Positions 28,754-37,766 of a stretch of DNA of 64,000 bases are shown piece after piece. This DNA is from Nostoc sp. CHAB 5824 (GTDB lineage Bacteria > Cyanobacteriota > Cyanobacteriia > Cyanobacteriales > Nostocaceae), in NCBI RefSeq assembly GCF_020829665.1, contig NZ_JAIVFT010000007.1, positions 184,372 through 248,371 on the forward strand, read 5' to 3'. Both the position numbers and the translations under genes were made by a program. The notes under the pieces were generated by a model, which searched no databases, was not told where the DNA came from, and worked only from the letters and a program-made list of their open reading frames with translations. Positions within the stretch are counted from its first letter, which is position 1, and each line of letters opens with the position of its first letter.

Positions 28754-29022
28754 GCTTCGTCCGAAACACCGTAGCGCGATTGCATATTGGCGCGAATTTG
28801 GCCCATTGCAGCCGAGCCATCAACAACTTCGCCCCGCCCCGATGCTTCCCACCCAATACGCGCTTCTTGTTGCAAGTCTTGCAGCCGTCCTTGATAGATG
28901 TCTTCTTGCTGTTCCAGGAGTTTTATGCCTGCAAGAATAACTGCGATCGCGTTCTGATACTTACCGCTAGTGATTTGGCGTTGAACTAGCGCTTCTACTT
29001 CAGGTGGCAGAACGATTTGCAT
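28750..29022 (-). CDS. ParD-family antitoxin
   Basis: 90 residues. The N-terminus MQIVLPPEVEALVQRQITSGKY is the ribbon-helix-helix DNA-binding part of CC2985/ParD antitoxins; the C-terminal helices would wrap the toxin. It is the first gene of the pair, overlapping the toxin by 4 bp, and such pairs normally repress their own promoter, which should lie at 29023-29130. Confidence 0.88.
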   Translation of the reverse strand: MQIVLPPEVEALVQRQITSGKYQNAIAVILAGIKLLEQQEDIYQGRLQDLQQEARIGWEASGRGEVVDGSAAMGQIRANMQSRYGVSDEA

Positions 29023-29133
29023 AGATTTTTGTCAGAGTAGGAGTAACTTTAATTGTAAGCGATCGCTTTTGTCAGCTATACCTTACAAGATTGGCAATCA
29101 CATTTTTACGATGAACTGGACTCAGGACTTCAT

Positions 29134-29406
29134 CTATGGCCCAGAAAATACCGCTTGTTCTACATCATCTCGACTAAGAGAATACTTGAATGAACGTTGG
29201 ATATCTTGCCCATTTTCCCCAGATTGGACATATCGCACTACGATTTGCTCAACATCGAGCCATAGTTCAGCTTTCCAACTAGGGCGCTGCACATGCCAGC
29301 AATGCCTCTGTGTGTCGTCTTGTTGACAGCCTTGGTTTTTTAACCACTGTTCAATTTGTGGCAGAGGATGATTATATAAGGGGGTATCAGAGGGAAGAAG
29401 AGGCAT
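29134..29406 (-). CDS. DUF3143 family protein
   Basis: 90-residue soluble protein (PLPQIEQWLKNQGCQQDD…WHVQRPSWKAELWLDVEQIVVRY…RSFKYSLSRDDVEQAVFSGP) that matches from memory the cyanobacterial DUF3143 family. Function unknown. It follows a J-domain gene on the same strand with 38 bp between, so they are probably one operon, and a link to protein folding is possible but unproven. Confidence 0.75.
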   Translation of the reverse strand: MPLLPSDTPLYNHPLPQIEQWLKNQGCQQDDTQRHCWHVQRPSWKAELWLDVEQIVVRYVQSGENGQDIQRSFKYSLSRDDVEQAVFSGP

Positions 29407-29444
29407 AGGAATTTTGGATTTTAGATTTTGGATTAGGAAATTTT

Positions 29445-30008
29445 TTAGTTTTTAATTACTATAGGGGTAATTAGTTGCAATACATGGTTAATTTGCTGTT
29501 GTAGAGATGGAGTTGGCTGTAGCAAATGCGTTTGGAAAGCAGCCTCACCACGCGTTAAGCCAATGGCAATTGCTAGTAACAGACAACCTACAAATGTTAA
29601 CACCAGCATAAATAAAGCAAAAATTTCGCCAGATGAGAGGGGGCGATCGCTCGCATCGAGGTAAGCTGATTTTGACCAGTCATGACGCGAGACAGGACGG
29701 TTCAAGTCAGGAGGTGGTTGAATCACCGCAAAGCGAGAATAGCCAATTTTGAAATCGTAGCTTAGTCGCCGTTCTGGATGGCTAAGGGTAGCGTAGGCTT
29801 CATTGATTTGCTGAAATTTGAGAGTGGCGATCGCAGTAGGCAAGTCTGTAGTATCAGGATGATAGCGTTTGCTCAGTTGCCTATAAGCACGACGAATGTC
29901 GATTACCGATGCCGAGGGATGCAGTCCTAGCAGGGAGTAATAAGTTGGTTTACTGCTTTGTGGCATTGCCCCGTTGTGATTCACGGCTGTTTGAGTCACC
30001 TTGCTCAA
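29445..30008 (-). CDS. J-domain protein with C-terminal membrane segment
   Basis: J domain at about 21-87 (YYSLLGLHPSASVIDIRRAYRQLSKRYHPD…) with the HPD motif needed to stimulate DnaK ATPase, then a basic linker and one hydrophobic helix at about 129-152 (EIFALFMLVLTFVGCLLLAIAIGL). It is likely a membrane-bound DnaK co-chaperone. 187 residues, no zinc finger or client-binding domains. The start is at 30008. It is upstream of, and probably co-transcribed with, the DUF3143 gene. Confidence 0.88.
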   Translation of the reverse strand: MSKVTQTAVNHNGAMPQSSKPTYYSLLGLHPSASVIDIRRAYRQLSKRYHPDTTDLPTAIATLKFQQINEAYATLSHPERRLSYDFKIGYSRFAVIQPPPDLNRPVSRHDWSKSAYLDASDRPLSSGEIFALFMLVLTFVGCLLLAIAIGLTRGEAAFQTHLLQPTPSLQQQINHVLQLITPIVIKN

Positions 30009-30113
30009 AGATATTTTTTATATTCTAAATCCTTTGTGATTGGCGAAGACGGAAGAAGACACAGCAGGTCAAGTATTTGATAAAATATTTGATAAAGCAT
30101 TGAATTAGATGCG

Positions 30114-30473
30114 ATGGATATCAAAATTAATCTCGAAAATATTCAAACTCTCACCGATTTTAAACGCAATGCCAAGGATTACCTAGAGCGGATCAAGTCC
30201 ACAAAGTCGCCACTTGTACTAACTGTAAACGGGAAAGCGGAGGTTGTGGTACATGAAGCGCAAGCGTTTCAGCAGATGATAGATAAACTCGCTCGTCTTG
30301 AGGAAGAACTCCAAAAATTCAAGCTAGAAGCGTTACGCAGTCAGATCGACACTGGTATTAAGCAGCTTGAGAGCAGTCAGTATACTGAATATAATGATGA
30401 GTCACTTTCGGCTTTTTTTGCAAATATTAAAGCACGAGGGCAGGAAAAATTGGCTGACAGCGATTCTTTATGA
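30114..30473 (+). CDS. Phd/YefM-type antitoxin
   Basis: 119 residues. The first 60 (ENIQTLTDFKRNAKDYLERI, then SPLVLTVNGKAEVVVHEAQAF) follow the Phd/YefM N-terminal DNA-binding fold; the C-terminus is a coiled-coil helix that would neutralise the toxin. It overlaps the toxin start by 4 bp (ATGA). The divergent J-domain gene leaves about 105 bp for two promoters. Confidence 0.85.
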   Translation: MDIKINLENIQTLTDFKRNAKDYLERIKSTKSPLVLTVNGKAEVVVHEAQAFQQMIDKLARLEEELQKFKLEALRSQIDTGIKQLESSQYTEYNDESLSAFFANIKARGQEKLADSDSL

Positions 30474-30769
30474 GTCGATTTCGGATTTCTACTCAAGCAG
30501 GGCAAGATATTGAAAATATTTGGAAATATGTAGCGCCAAATAATTTAAAAGCTGCTAATAGACTTTTTGATAGTCTGCGAGAAAGCTTTCCAAAACTGGC
30601 TAAATTTCCCCAATTAGGCAGAGAACGACCTGAATTAGCACCTTTTTTGCGAAGTTTTCCGGTAAAAAATTATTTAATTTTTTACCGCCTAATAGACGAA
30701 GGCATAGAAATTGTACGTATATTGCACGGCTCACAAGATATAGAAACTATTTTTCAAGATGAAGGTTGA
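30470..30769 (+). CDS. ParE/RelE-family toxin
   Basis: 99 residues: FRISTQAGQDIENIWKYVA, then FPQLGRERPELAPFLRSFPVKNYLIFYRL and EIVRILHGSQDIETIF, the same RelE/ParE fold as the toxin at 28445 but paired with an antitoxin of a different family. It could act on gyrase (ParE) or ribosome-bound mRNA (RelE); the sequence alone does not decide. Confidence 0.88.
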   Translation: MSRFRISTQAGQDIENIWKYVAPNNLKAANRLFDSLRESFPKLAKFPQLGRERPELAPFLRSFPVKNYLIFYRLIDEGIEIVRILHGSQDIETIFQDEG

Positions 30770-30922
30770 GGTCAAAATAATTCGTAATTCATAGTTAAGT
30801 CCCTACGAATAAATGAGAGGGCTTAAAATATTGATTACATTTTTTCTCCATTGATAAATTAAGCTATTTATAGCATTACTTACAAATTATTTTGGTCAAT
30901 AGCTTGATATGCTATCTCATCC

Positions 30923-31918
30923 CTAACCTAGTAAATTAGCACGGGGTTTGAAGGTTTCTATTTGCCGTAACTTTTCGTACAGTTCTTGTTCTTCTTGACT
31001 AATATTTTTAGGTGTGACTATTTGAATTTCTACTAACTGATCGCCACGTTTGCCATCATCGCTGGGGTAGCCTTTATTCCCTAGCCGGAATTTTTGACCA
31101 GACCTAACTCCTTGAGGGATGGTCATTTTTACAGGACCATCGAGAGTTGGTGCTTCTACCTGTCCTCCTAAAACTGCCTCAGTGGGAGTAACTGGGACTT
31201 GACAGAGGATATTTAAACCTTCTAGCTTAAATAATGGATGAGGTTCAACAGTAATTTTTAAGTATAGGTCGCCACCACCTACGCCTTGGTTCCGCAAACG
31301 GATAGTTTGACCTGTTACCATACCTGGAGGCATACTAACTTCTAGCGATCGCCCATCTTCCAAACGAATTCGTTCATTACCACCTTGATAAGCTTTTTCT
31401 AGTGGGAGCGTTAATCTGGCCTCTATATCCCGACGAGTAGTGCGAGGTGGGGTGCTAACTGTGTAGGCAACTTTTGTTCTGGGGGAACGAAACGGATCGC
31501 TAGTATTGCCATTATTGGACTTACTTGCCGTATTTTTATTTTTGACGCCGATAACTTGATTAATAAAGCTTTCAAAATCAGAGAATTGGCTTGGATCTAC
31601 GTCCTGATTGCCGTTGCGATCGCTAGCATTACTTTGCCAAGTTTTAGCCTTTGGCGTCTGTTTGTTGCCCGCAAAGCCTTTTTGCTTCCAGTAGCGGCTA
31701 AACTGGTCGTACTGCGATCGCTTGGCTGAGTCTGAAAGGACTTCATAAGCCTCGCCGATATCCTTAAATTTTTCCTCAGACGCTTTGTTACCCGGATTTA
31801 GATCAGGGTGATATTGCCTTGCTAACCGCCGATAAACTTTTTTAATTTCCTCACCAGAGGCATCTTTAGATACTCCCAAAATCTCGTAGTAATCTCGAAA
31901 ATTAGGCAAATTTTGCAT
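30923..31918 (-). CDS. DnaJ-type co-chaperone without zinc finger (CbpA-like)
   Basis: 331 residues: J domain about 8-75 with HPD ([14 protein letters not shown]), a spacer of low complexity (about 80-160), then the two DnaJ C-terminal beta domains ([21 protein letters not shown]…[16 protein letters not shown]…[18 protein letters not shown]). The CxxCxGxG zinc finger is absent, so it is a class B J-protein. It lies 142 bp downstream of dnaK on the same strand, which makes it the natural partner of that Hsp70. Confidence 0.93.
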   Translation of the reverse strand: MQNLPNFRDYYEILGVSKDASGEEIKKVYRRLARQYHPDLNPGNKASEEKFKDIGEAYEVLSDSAKRSQYDQFSRYWKQKGFAGNKQTPKAKTWQSNASDRNGNQDVDPSQFSDFESFINQVIGVKNKNTASKSNNGNTSDPFRSPRTKVAYTVSTPPRTTRRDIEARLTLPLEKAYQGGNERIRLEDGRSLEVSMPPGMVTGQTIRLRNQGVGGGDLYLKITVEPHPLFKLEGLNILCQVPVTPTEAVLGGQVEAPTLDGPVKMTIPQGVRSGQKFRLGNKGYPSDDGKRGDQLVEIQIVTPKNISQEEQELYEKLRQIETFKPRANLLG

Positions 31919-31968
31919 AGTTAGTTATTTAAATTTTAGATTTTAGATTTTGGATTAATTAGGAGTAG

Positions 31969-31988
31969 AGACGCGATTAATCGCGTCT
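31969..31988. repeat. 20-bp palindrome between dnaK and dnaJ
   Basis: AGACGCGATTAATCGCGTCT is a perfect palindrome. Nearly the same palindrome (one central base changed) occurs inside the STAND gene at 62465-62484. It is a common type of cyanobacterial intergenic hairpin. Confidence 0.8.
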
Positions 31989-32027
31989 GTACAGGAGTTG
32001 AAAGATTTAATTTTTAATTTATCACTC

Positions 32028-32048
32028 CTAACTTCTAACTTCTAACTT
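32028..32048. repeat. Heptanucleotide tandem repeat (CTAACTT)n
   Basis: Three exact CTAACTT units lie just downstream of the dnaK stop codon. Fourth distinct STRR sequence in the window. Confidence 0.75.
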
Positions 32049-32060
32049 TTATGAGGAGGA

Positions 32061-34136
32061 TTACAACCAATCATTGTCTTCTTCATCATCCCAGTTATCT
32101 TGATAACTTGGACGGGATTTGCGGGGAGGACGGTTGTCATAGGAGGAACGACTGTCTCGACTATAGTCTCTGTTATAGTCTTTACCGTAATCTCTGCCAT
32201 AGTCCTTTCCATAAGAGTCGCGTTCCCGATATGTATCTCTGGGAAATTCGCGTTCTTTATCTTTATCACCAGTAAAGATGTCACGGATTGTACCAAACAA
32301 GTCGTCATCTTCATCTTCAGCATAAGTCTGGCGGACTTCCCGGTTTAGCTCATAGAGAGCATCTTGCAAATCGGCGTAGGCTTGGTCAATACCGCGATCG
32401 CTATTTTCCTTAAGACTCTCTTTTAAGTCTCGGCAAATATTATCAATTCTTTGGCGACGGTTTCGGGCAAACTGCATACCAAATTCGAGTGCGACTTCTC
32501 TGAGCTGTCGTTCTGCTTGGAAAATCAACGCCTCTGAACGAGTCCGCTTTTCTACCCGTTCTTTACGTTCGCGATCGACATCAGCGTATTTCTGAGCATC
32601 CTGAATCATCCGATTCACTTCTGACTCGTTCAAGGTGGAAGCACCTTGAATGGTGATACTCTGCTCTCGCCCAGTGGTTCTATCTAGGGCTGTTACCTGT
32701 AAAATACCGTTAGCATCAATATCAAATGACACCTGAACTTGGGGAATTCCTCGTGGCGCTGGTGGGATGCCATAAAGCTTGAACCGTCCGAGAGACTTGT
32801 TGTTTGCTGCCATTTCCCGTTCGCCCTGGACTACGTGAATTTCCACTGTATTTTGGTTATTTTCGGACGTGGAAAAAATGTCAGAACGGCGGACTGGGAT
32901 AGTGGTGTTGCGGGGAATAAGTTTTTTCATCACGCCGCCGATGGTTTCCAATCCCATAGAAAGGGGCGTGACATCCAAAAGCAGCACATCTTTGAGTTCG
33001 CCTGCGAGAATTCCTGCTTGAATTGCTGCACCCACTCCCACTACTTCATCGGGGTTGACGTTTTCGTTGGGTTCTGTACCAATCAAGTCCCGCACTAGCT
33101 GCTTCACCATTGGCATCCGTGTAGAACCGCCAACTAGCACAACTTCTTCAATGTCTCTAGGTGAAAGTCCGGCATCTTTGAGGGCGCGTTTTACTGGTGT
33201 CCGCAACCGCCCCACTAAATCACCGCACAAGCCTTCAAACTGGGAACGCGTTAAACGTGTTTCTAGATGTTTGGGGCCATCTTCCGTAGCGGTGATGAAG
33301 GGTAAGTTAATATCGGTGACGCTGACAGCAGAAAGCTCTATTTTGGCTTTTTCAGCAGCTTCCATTAGACGTTGCAAAGCTTGGCGATCGCGTCTTAAGT
33401 CTACCTCTTCTGTTTCCAGAAATTGCTCTGCTAACCAATCTACTATTATTTTGTCAAAGTCATTCCCGCCAAGTTGCGTATCTCCACTGGTAGATTTGAC
33501 TTCAAATATGCCATCGCCAACTTCCAGAATCGATACGTCAAAGGTACCGCCACCCAAGTCAAATACTAAAATAGTTTCCGTGTCACCCCGATCCAATCCA
33601 TAAGCCAAAGATGCAGCAGTTGGTTCATTGAGAATTCGCAGCACCTCTAAACCAGCAATTCTCCCAGCATCGCGGGTTGCTTGCCGTTGAGAATCGTTAA
33701 AATAAGCGGGTACTGTAATCACTGCCCCTGTTACTGGTTCACCCAAATAGCGACTCGCATCGTCTGCCAATTTCTTTAGCACCATTGCCGAAATTTCTTC
33801 TGGGGCGAAATCTTTATTGAGACGGGGACAGGCAATTTTAATATTACCTACTTCGTCTTTGCGGATGGTGTAGGGTACACGCTTGGAATCTGGATTAAGT
33901 TCGCCATACTTCCGCCCAATGAAGCGTTTAACTGCGAAATAGGTATTTTGTGGATTGAGGACGGTTTGTCGCCGTGCCATTTGCCCAACTACTCTTTCGC
34001 CTTCTTTGCTAAAGCCAACTACGGAGGGGGTTGTTCGCATTCCTTCTGCATTGGCAATCACCACCGGCTTGCCACCCTCCATAACGGCGACTACTGAGTT
34101 GGTTGTACCCAAGTCGATGCCGACTACCTTGCCCAT
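32061..34136 (-). CDS. dnaK: Molecular chaperone DnaK (Hsp70) with charged C-terminal tail
   Basis: ATP-dependent folding chaperone. Complete nucleotide-binding domain ([69 protein letters not shown]) and substrate domain ([17 protein letters not shown]). After the lid, the tail from about residue 630 is unusual: alternating Arg/Lys, Asp and Tyr ([19 protein letters not shown]…) ending in DDEEDNDWL instead of the EEVD/DDK-like tail. Cyanobacteria have several DnaK paralogues, and the 691-residue length resembles Synechocystis DnaK1; the paralogue is not assigned. AGGAGAAG stands just upstream of the start. A class B dnaJ follows. Confidence 0.97.
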   Translation of the reverse strand: MGKVVGIDLGTTNSVVAVMEGGKPVVIANAEGMRTTPSVVGFSKEGERVVGQMARRQTVLNPQNTYFAVKRFIGRKYGELNPDSKRVPYTIRKDEVGNIKIACPRLNKDFAPEEISAMVLKKLADDASRYLGEPVTGAVITVPAYFNDSQRQATRDAGRIAGLEVLRILNEPTAASLAYGLDRGDTETILVFDLGGGTFDVSILEVGDGIFEVKSTSGDTQLGGNDFDKIIVDWLAEQFLETEEVDLRRDRQALQRLMEAAEKAKIELSAVSVTDINLPFITATEDGPKHLETRLTRSQFEGLCGDLVGRLRTPVKRALKDAGLSPRDIEEVVLVGGSTRMPMVKQLVRDLIGTEPNENVNPDEVVGVGAAIQAGILAGELKDVLLLDVTPLSMGLETIGGVMKKLIPRNTTIPVRRSDIFSTSENNQNTVEIHVVQGEREMAANNKSLGRFKLYGIPPAPRGIPQVQVSFDIDANGILQVTALDRTTGREQSITIQGASTLNESEVNRMIQDAQKYADVDRERKERVEKRTRSEALIFQAERQLREVALEFGMQFARNRRQRIDNICRDLKESLKENSDRGIDQAYADLQDALYELNREVRQTYAEDEDDDLFGTIRDIFTGDKDKEREFPRDTYRERDSYGKDYGRDYGKDYNRDYSRDSRSSYDNRPPRKSRPSYQDNWDDEEDNDWL

Positions 34137-34450
34137 GCGTTACTCTTCTCCTAAAATGTCTTATATATTTATTATGATTGGGCGGAACTACCTCTAGCTT
34201 TGTGCTATTGGATGAAAACACCTCAATGGTATAATAGTCATCATTAAGGCAGTGAGCTAAGAAGTGCAGCTAAAGGAGATAGTTGCAAGACTAGGATAGC
34301 ATTGACGATGATTGGTGTGTCCAAGCAGCCTCAATTCTTGTTATCCAGCTACTTCTTAGGGGATCTGCAAGTTCGTAAATGCACCTTAATAATACTTGTT
34401 CTGGTTCTTTGAGTGCCTGAAAACCTTAATATTGCTACTATATTAAAGAT
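34137..34450. other. Divergent promoter region between dnaK and the M28 peptidase gene
   Basis: Contains the dnaK Shine-Dalgarno at its left end. No CIRCE-like inverted repeat (TTAGCACTC-N9-GAGTGCTAA) was seen, so HrcA control is not supported. No gene is seen here. Confidence 0.55.
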
Positions 34451-35299
34451 TTGAATTTAACAGAGCGATTACAAACTTCCTTGACTGAGATTGCGCGAGA
34501 ACGCGATCCTTACATGGCAACCGCTGGACATTTTTTTGTCCAAGAATACATTCGCCAGCAATTTTCCCGATGGGGGAGTGTGGAAATCCACACCTTTGAA
34601 GTCAGAGGTAAAGTTTGTAAGAACTTGATATTAAATTTACCCTCCGAAGCGAGACGACACAAAAAGGATTTGCCACCTATTTTAATTGGCGCTCACTATG
34701 ATGGCGTTCCGGGAACACCAGCGGCTGATGATAATGCCACAGGTGTGGCGGTGTTGCTGGAATTAGCCAGAAAGTTTGCTGCCCAAGCTATAAGATATCC
34801 TTTAAGGCTAGTCGCTTTCGATATGGAAGAATATGGCTTACTGGGTAGTGCTGACTATGCAGCCTTGTTGCACGAACAAAAGCAACAGCTACGCTTAATG
34901 ATCTCCTTAGAAATGCTGGGCTATACGGATTCTACGCCTGGTTCGCAAAGTTACCTCCCTCCCCTGGAACGCTTCTACCCAGACAGAGGTGATTTTATTG
35001 CTTTAATTGGCAATTTGCGGACATTGCCTGACTTAATTAGCATGAGCCGTAATATTCGCAAAGTGGGCGTACCTAGTCAATGGCTACCCGTGCCAAATCG
35101 AGGTTTAATAGTCCCCCAAACTAGACTTAGTGATCATGCACCTTTTTGGGATTTGGGTTATCCGGCAATCATGGTCACAGATACGGCATTCTTGCGAAAT
35201 CCCCATTATCACAAACCTAGTGATGCGATCGCTACTTTGGATTTAGATTTTCTTACTGGTGTATGTGAAGGGTTGGAAATTGCGATTCGGCGGTTGTGA
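34451..35299 (+). CDS. M28-family zinc metallopeptidase
   Basis: 282 residues of the aminopeptidase Y/Q type. Zinc ligands and catalytic acids are visible in order: GAHYDGVPGTPAADDNATGVAV (His, Asp), DMEEYGLLGS (catalytic Glu and ligand Glu), LEMLGY, and a final His in NPHYHKPSD. No signal peptide is seen, so a cytoplasmic aminopeptidase or amidohydrolase is likely. The frame begins at TTG 34451 (MNLTERLQT); the next Met in frame is too far in, so TTG is probably used. Confidence 0.88.
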   Translation: MNLTERLQTSLTEIARERDPYMATAGHFFVQEYIRQQFSRWGSVEIHTFEVRGKVCKNLILNLPSEARRHKKDLPPILIGAHYDGVPGTPAADDNATGVAVLLELARKFAAQAIRYPLRLVAFDMEEYGLLGSADYAALLHEQKQQLRLMISLEMLGYTDSTPGSQSYLPPLERFYPDRGDFIALIGNLRTLPDLISMSRNIRKVGVPSQWLPVPNRGLIVPQTRLSDHAPFWDLGYPAIMVTDTAFLRNPHYHKPSDAIATLDLDFLTGVCEGLEIAIRRL

Positions 35300-35889
35300 A
35301 AAATTTTAGGGTGAATCACGATCTACTTGACGAGTAGTTCTGTGACATCCTAAGTAAACTCTGCGTTATCATCCACATCTTAATCTAAAAAGTGGATTTA
35401 AAAGTAAGTAAGCTCTGCCCGCTCTTGCATAGATAGCTGATACCATTTCTTTTTAAAGATGCGCCTATGGGACTTACCCAAAACTGCGCTGTAGGGGCAA
35501 TTCATGAATTGCCCCTACGTGAATAAAGCGCAGCCTCACATAGAATCGGTATGAGGGAGTTGAAACTTAAATTTATCTATTGTCTAACTCAAAGCATCCA
35601 TCCAAAAACCCACTTCATAAAGGAAGCGGAATTCAACGCAAGCATCTTAACTTTTCCATTCTCAACACCGCTGAAAGCTTAACCAAAAAGTATTAGAAGA
35701 TGAAGAAGCGGGGGAGCAGAGGGGCAAGGGAGCAGGGAGGAAAGAGGTAATTTTTTATTATCCCACTTGTACCTTGCACCCTGCCCTATTTTCAATGCTC
35801 GATGCCCTATCCCCAATTTAGTTGTTACCAATTACCATTTTGTGAGTCGGAGGATTGTACGAATTGACACGAAACAATAAGGCTGATGA
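35300..35889. other. Intergenic region with palindromic repeat
   Basis: 35491-35518 is a perfect 28-bp palindrome beginning GTAGGGGCAATTCA, inside a longer sequence where AACTGCGCT before it and AAAGCGCAG after it extend the symmetry. This resembles a common cyanobacterial intergenic hairpin. The rest, including a purine-rich GGGGGAGCAGAGGGGCAAGG stretch near 35710, shows no gene. Confidence 0.65.
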
Positions 35890-37467
35890 ATGCCAAGATC
35901 AAAGAAAGAATGCGCCAAGGATATTAAAAGTACTATGCCAGAATTACACCAATCAATTGCCCAGCATTACCACGAACGGACTAAATACGACCCTGAGACT
36001 CTTGCCTCCAAAAATCAGCAGTTAGACTGGGCTAAACAGCCAGTACCTTTCAAAGAGTACAAAATTGGCTCTACTTTTGATCTCAAACCCTATATTCAAG
36101 AAAAACCAGAGGGATTTGCTAATAAGTTAGATGCTCAATGGTGGCAAAGACTTTCACGGTTGCTGTTTCGCAGCTATGGATTGACGGCGAGAATGCCTTC
36201 TATGGGTAGTGCAGTGTATTTACGTGCTGCTCCCAGTGCAGGCGGACTATACCCTGCCGAGGTGTATGTGGTTTCCCGTGGTACGTCGTTATTGCCACCC
36301 GGTCTGTATAACTACCAGTGTCGGACTCATTCCCTGATGCATTATTGGGAAAGTGATGTTTGGCAAACTCTCCAAGCAGCTTGTTTCTGGCATCCTTCCC
36401 TAGAAAATACCCAATTAGCAATTATTGTCACTGCGGTTTTTTATCGTTCTGCGTGGCGCTATGAAGATCGGGCTTATCGTCGGATTTTTCTAGATACGGG
36501 ACACCTATTAGGTAATATCGAATTAGCTGGTGCGATTACTGACTATCGCCCCCACTTAATCGGCGGTTTTGTGGATGAATCGGTAAACAATCTGCTTTAT
36601 ATCGATCCGCAGCAAGAAGGTGCGATCGCTGTCTTACCTCTGGCAGACTTGTTAGATGTTAATCAAAATTTGCCATTGGGATGTACTGCTTTACCTTCTA
36701 CCACCGAAACCAGTTATCCCGAAATCCCCGATGGTGAATTGCTGAAATATTTTCATTTACACACCCAAATCGAATCAGGTGTAACTGGCAATCTCAATTT
36801 ACCAACTATTAAACAAGAAAAATCTTTGGAGGATAAATATAACTTTCCTTTCTGTTTGAAAATTCCCACCACCACCGCACCTATAGACTGGGGACAAAAG
36901 CTGTCAGAACTGGAAATTACTATGTATAAGCGGCGTTCTACCCGCGCCTATAATGGTGATGATTTAAGCTTTGATGAATTGAAAAGTTTACTCGATTTCA
37001 CTTACCAACCGCAAAATTACATTGACCAAAGTTTAGATATTTATCCAGACTACTTTGATTTGAATTTAATAGAAACATTTATTGCTGTTTGCGGAGTCAA
37101 AGGATTGGATGCAGGTTGTTACTATTACGCACCCAAAGCCCAAGAATTACGCCAAATTCGGTTTAAAAACTTTCGGCGAGAGTTACATTTTCTCTGTTTG
37201 GGGCAAGAATTAGGGCGGGATGCAGCAGCGGTGTTATTTCATACAGCCGATCTGAAAGCTGCGATCGCACAATATGGCGATCGGGTTTACCGTTACTTAC
37301 ATATGGATGCCGGTCATTTAGGACAACGCCTAAATTTAGCCGCAATCCACCTGAATATAGGTGTTAGTGGTATTGGTGGTTTTTTTGATGACCAAGTAAA
37401 TGAAGTTTTGGGTATCCCTGCTGATGAAGCTGTTCTATATATCACTACATTAGGACGCCCAAGATAA
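35890..37467 (+). CDS. SagB/ThcOx-type dehydrogenase with two nitroreductase domains
   Basis: Flavin-dependent oxidoreductase family; some members oxidise azolines in thiazole/oxazole-modified peptides. Two nitroreductase-like modules are visible. In the first (about 60-260) SAGGLYPAEVYVV, RIFLDTGHLLGNIELA and GFVDESVNNLL; in the second (about 335-525) RRSTRAYNGDDLSFDELKSLL, RYLHMDAGHLGQRLNLAA and GIGGFFDDQVNEVLGI. The first lacks the usual RRS.R start (it has RLSRLLFRSYGLTARM). 525 residues. The likely start is ATG 35890, with ATG 35935 (MPELHQSIAQ) a good alternative. No RiPP precursor, cyclodehydratase or docking gene is nearby, so a RiPP role is not supported. Confidence 0.85.
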   Translation: MPRSKKECAKDIKSTMPELHQSIAQHYHERTKYDPETLASKNQQLDWAKQPVPFKEYKIGSTFDLKPYIQEKPEGFANKLDAQWWQRLSRLLFRSYGLTARMPSMGSAVYLRAAPSAGGLYPAEVYVVSRGTSLLPPGLYNYQCRTHSLMHYWESDVWQTLQAACFWHPSLENTQLAIIVTAVFYRSAWRYEDRAYRRIFLDTGHLLGNIELAGAITDYRPHLIGGFVDESVNNLLYIDPQQEGAIAVLPLADLLDVNQNLPLGCTALPSTTETSYPEIPDGELLKYFHLHTQIESGVTGNLNLPTIKQEKSLEDKYNFPFCLKIPTTTAPIDWGQKLSELEITMYKRRSTRAYNGDDLSFDELKSLLDFTYQPQNYIDQSLDIYPDYFDLNLIETFIAVCGVKGLDAGCYYYAPKAQELRQIRFKNFRRELHFLCLGQELGRDAAAVLFHTADLKAAIAQYGDRVYRYLHMDAGHLGQRLNLAAIHLNIGVSGIGGFFDDQVNEVLGIPADEAVLYITTLGRPR

Positions 37468-37471
37468 AACA

Positions 37472-37521
37472 AACCGCAAACAACACAAAGTACACAAAGA
37501 TTCTTTGCGTTTTTTGCGGTT
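37472..37521 (+). terminator. Hairpin after the nitroreductase gene
   Basis: AACCGCAAA at 37472-37480 pairs with TTTGCGGTT at 37513-37521; inside it CACAAAG and CTTTGCG extend the stem imperfectly. It starts 5 bp after the stop codon. No strong T run follows, so it may stabilise the 3' end rather than terminate. Confidence 0.5.
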
Positions 37522-37766
37522 CCTTTCCTAACCTCAACTTCTGGGGATAAATCTATGCTGTAAAAAGTTTTAGCTTCTAGATTTTACGATGCTACCATTA
37601 CTACTTCAGGTTGCCATTACTTTTCATAGTTCCTAACAATTTACAACCTTATAAAGATTAAGAGAAACACGATTTTTATTCCGCAGTTTTTACAAATAAA
37701 TATTTAATTTTTTAATTCCATTTAATTAAATCTGTTACTACAAAATGTTTTTTCATACAACCACTC

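Noticed and set aside
34137..34450. Possible HrcA/CIRCE control of dnaK
   Set aside because: No TTAGCACTC-N9-GAGTGCTAA-like inverted repeat was found upstream of the start.
35890..37467. RiPP (thiazole/oxazole peptide) cluster around the SagB-like gene
   Set aside because: No precursor, YcaO or E1-like gene within several kilobases on either side.
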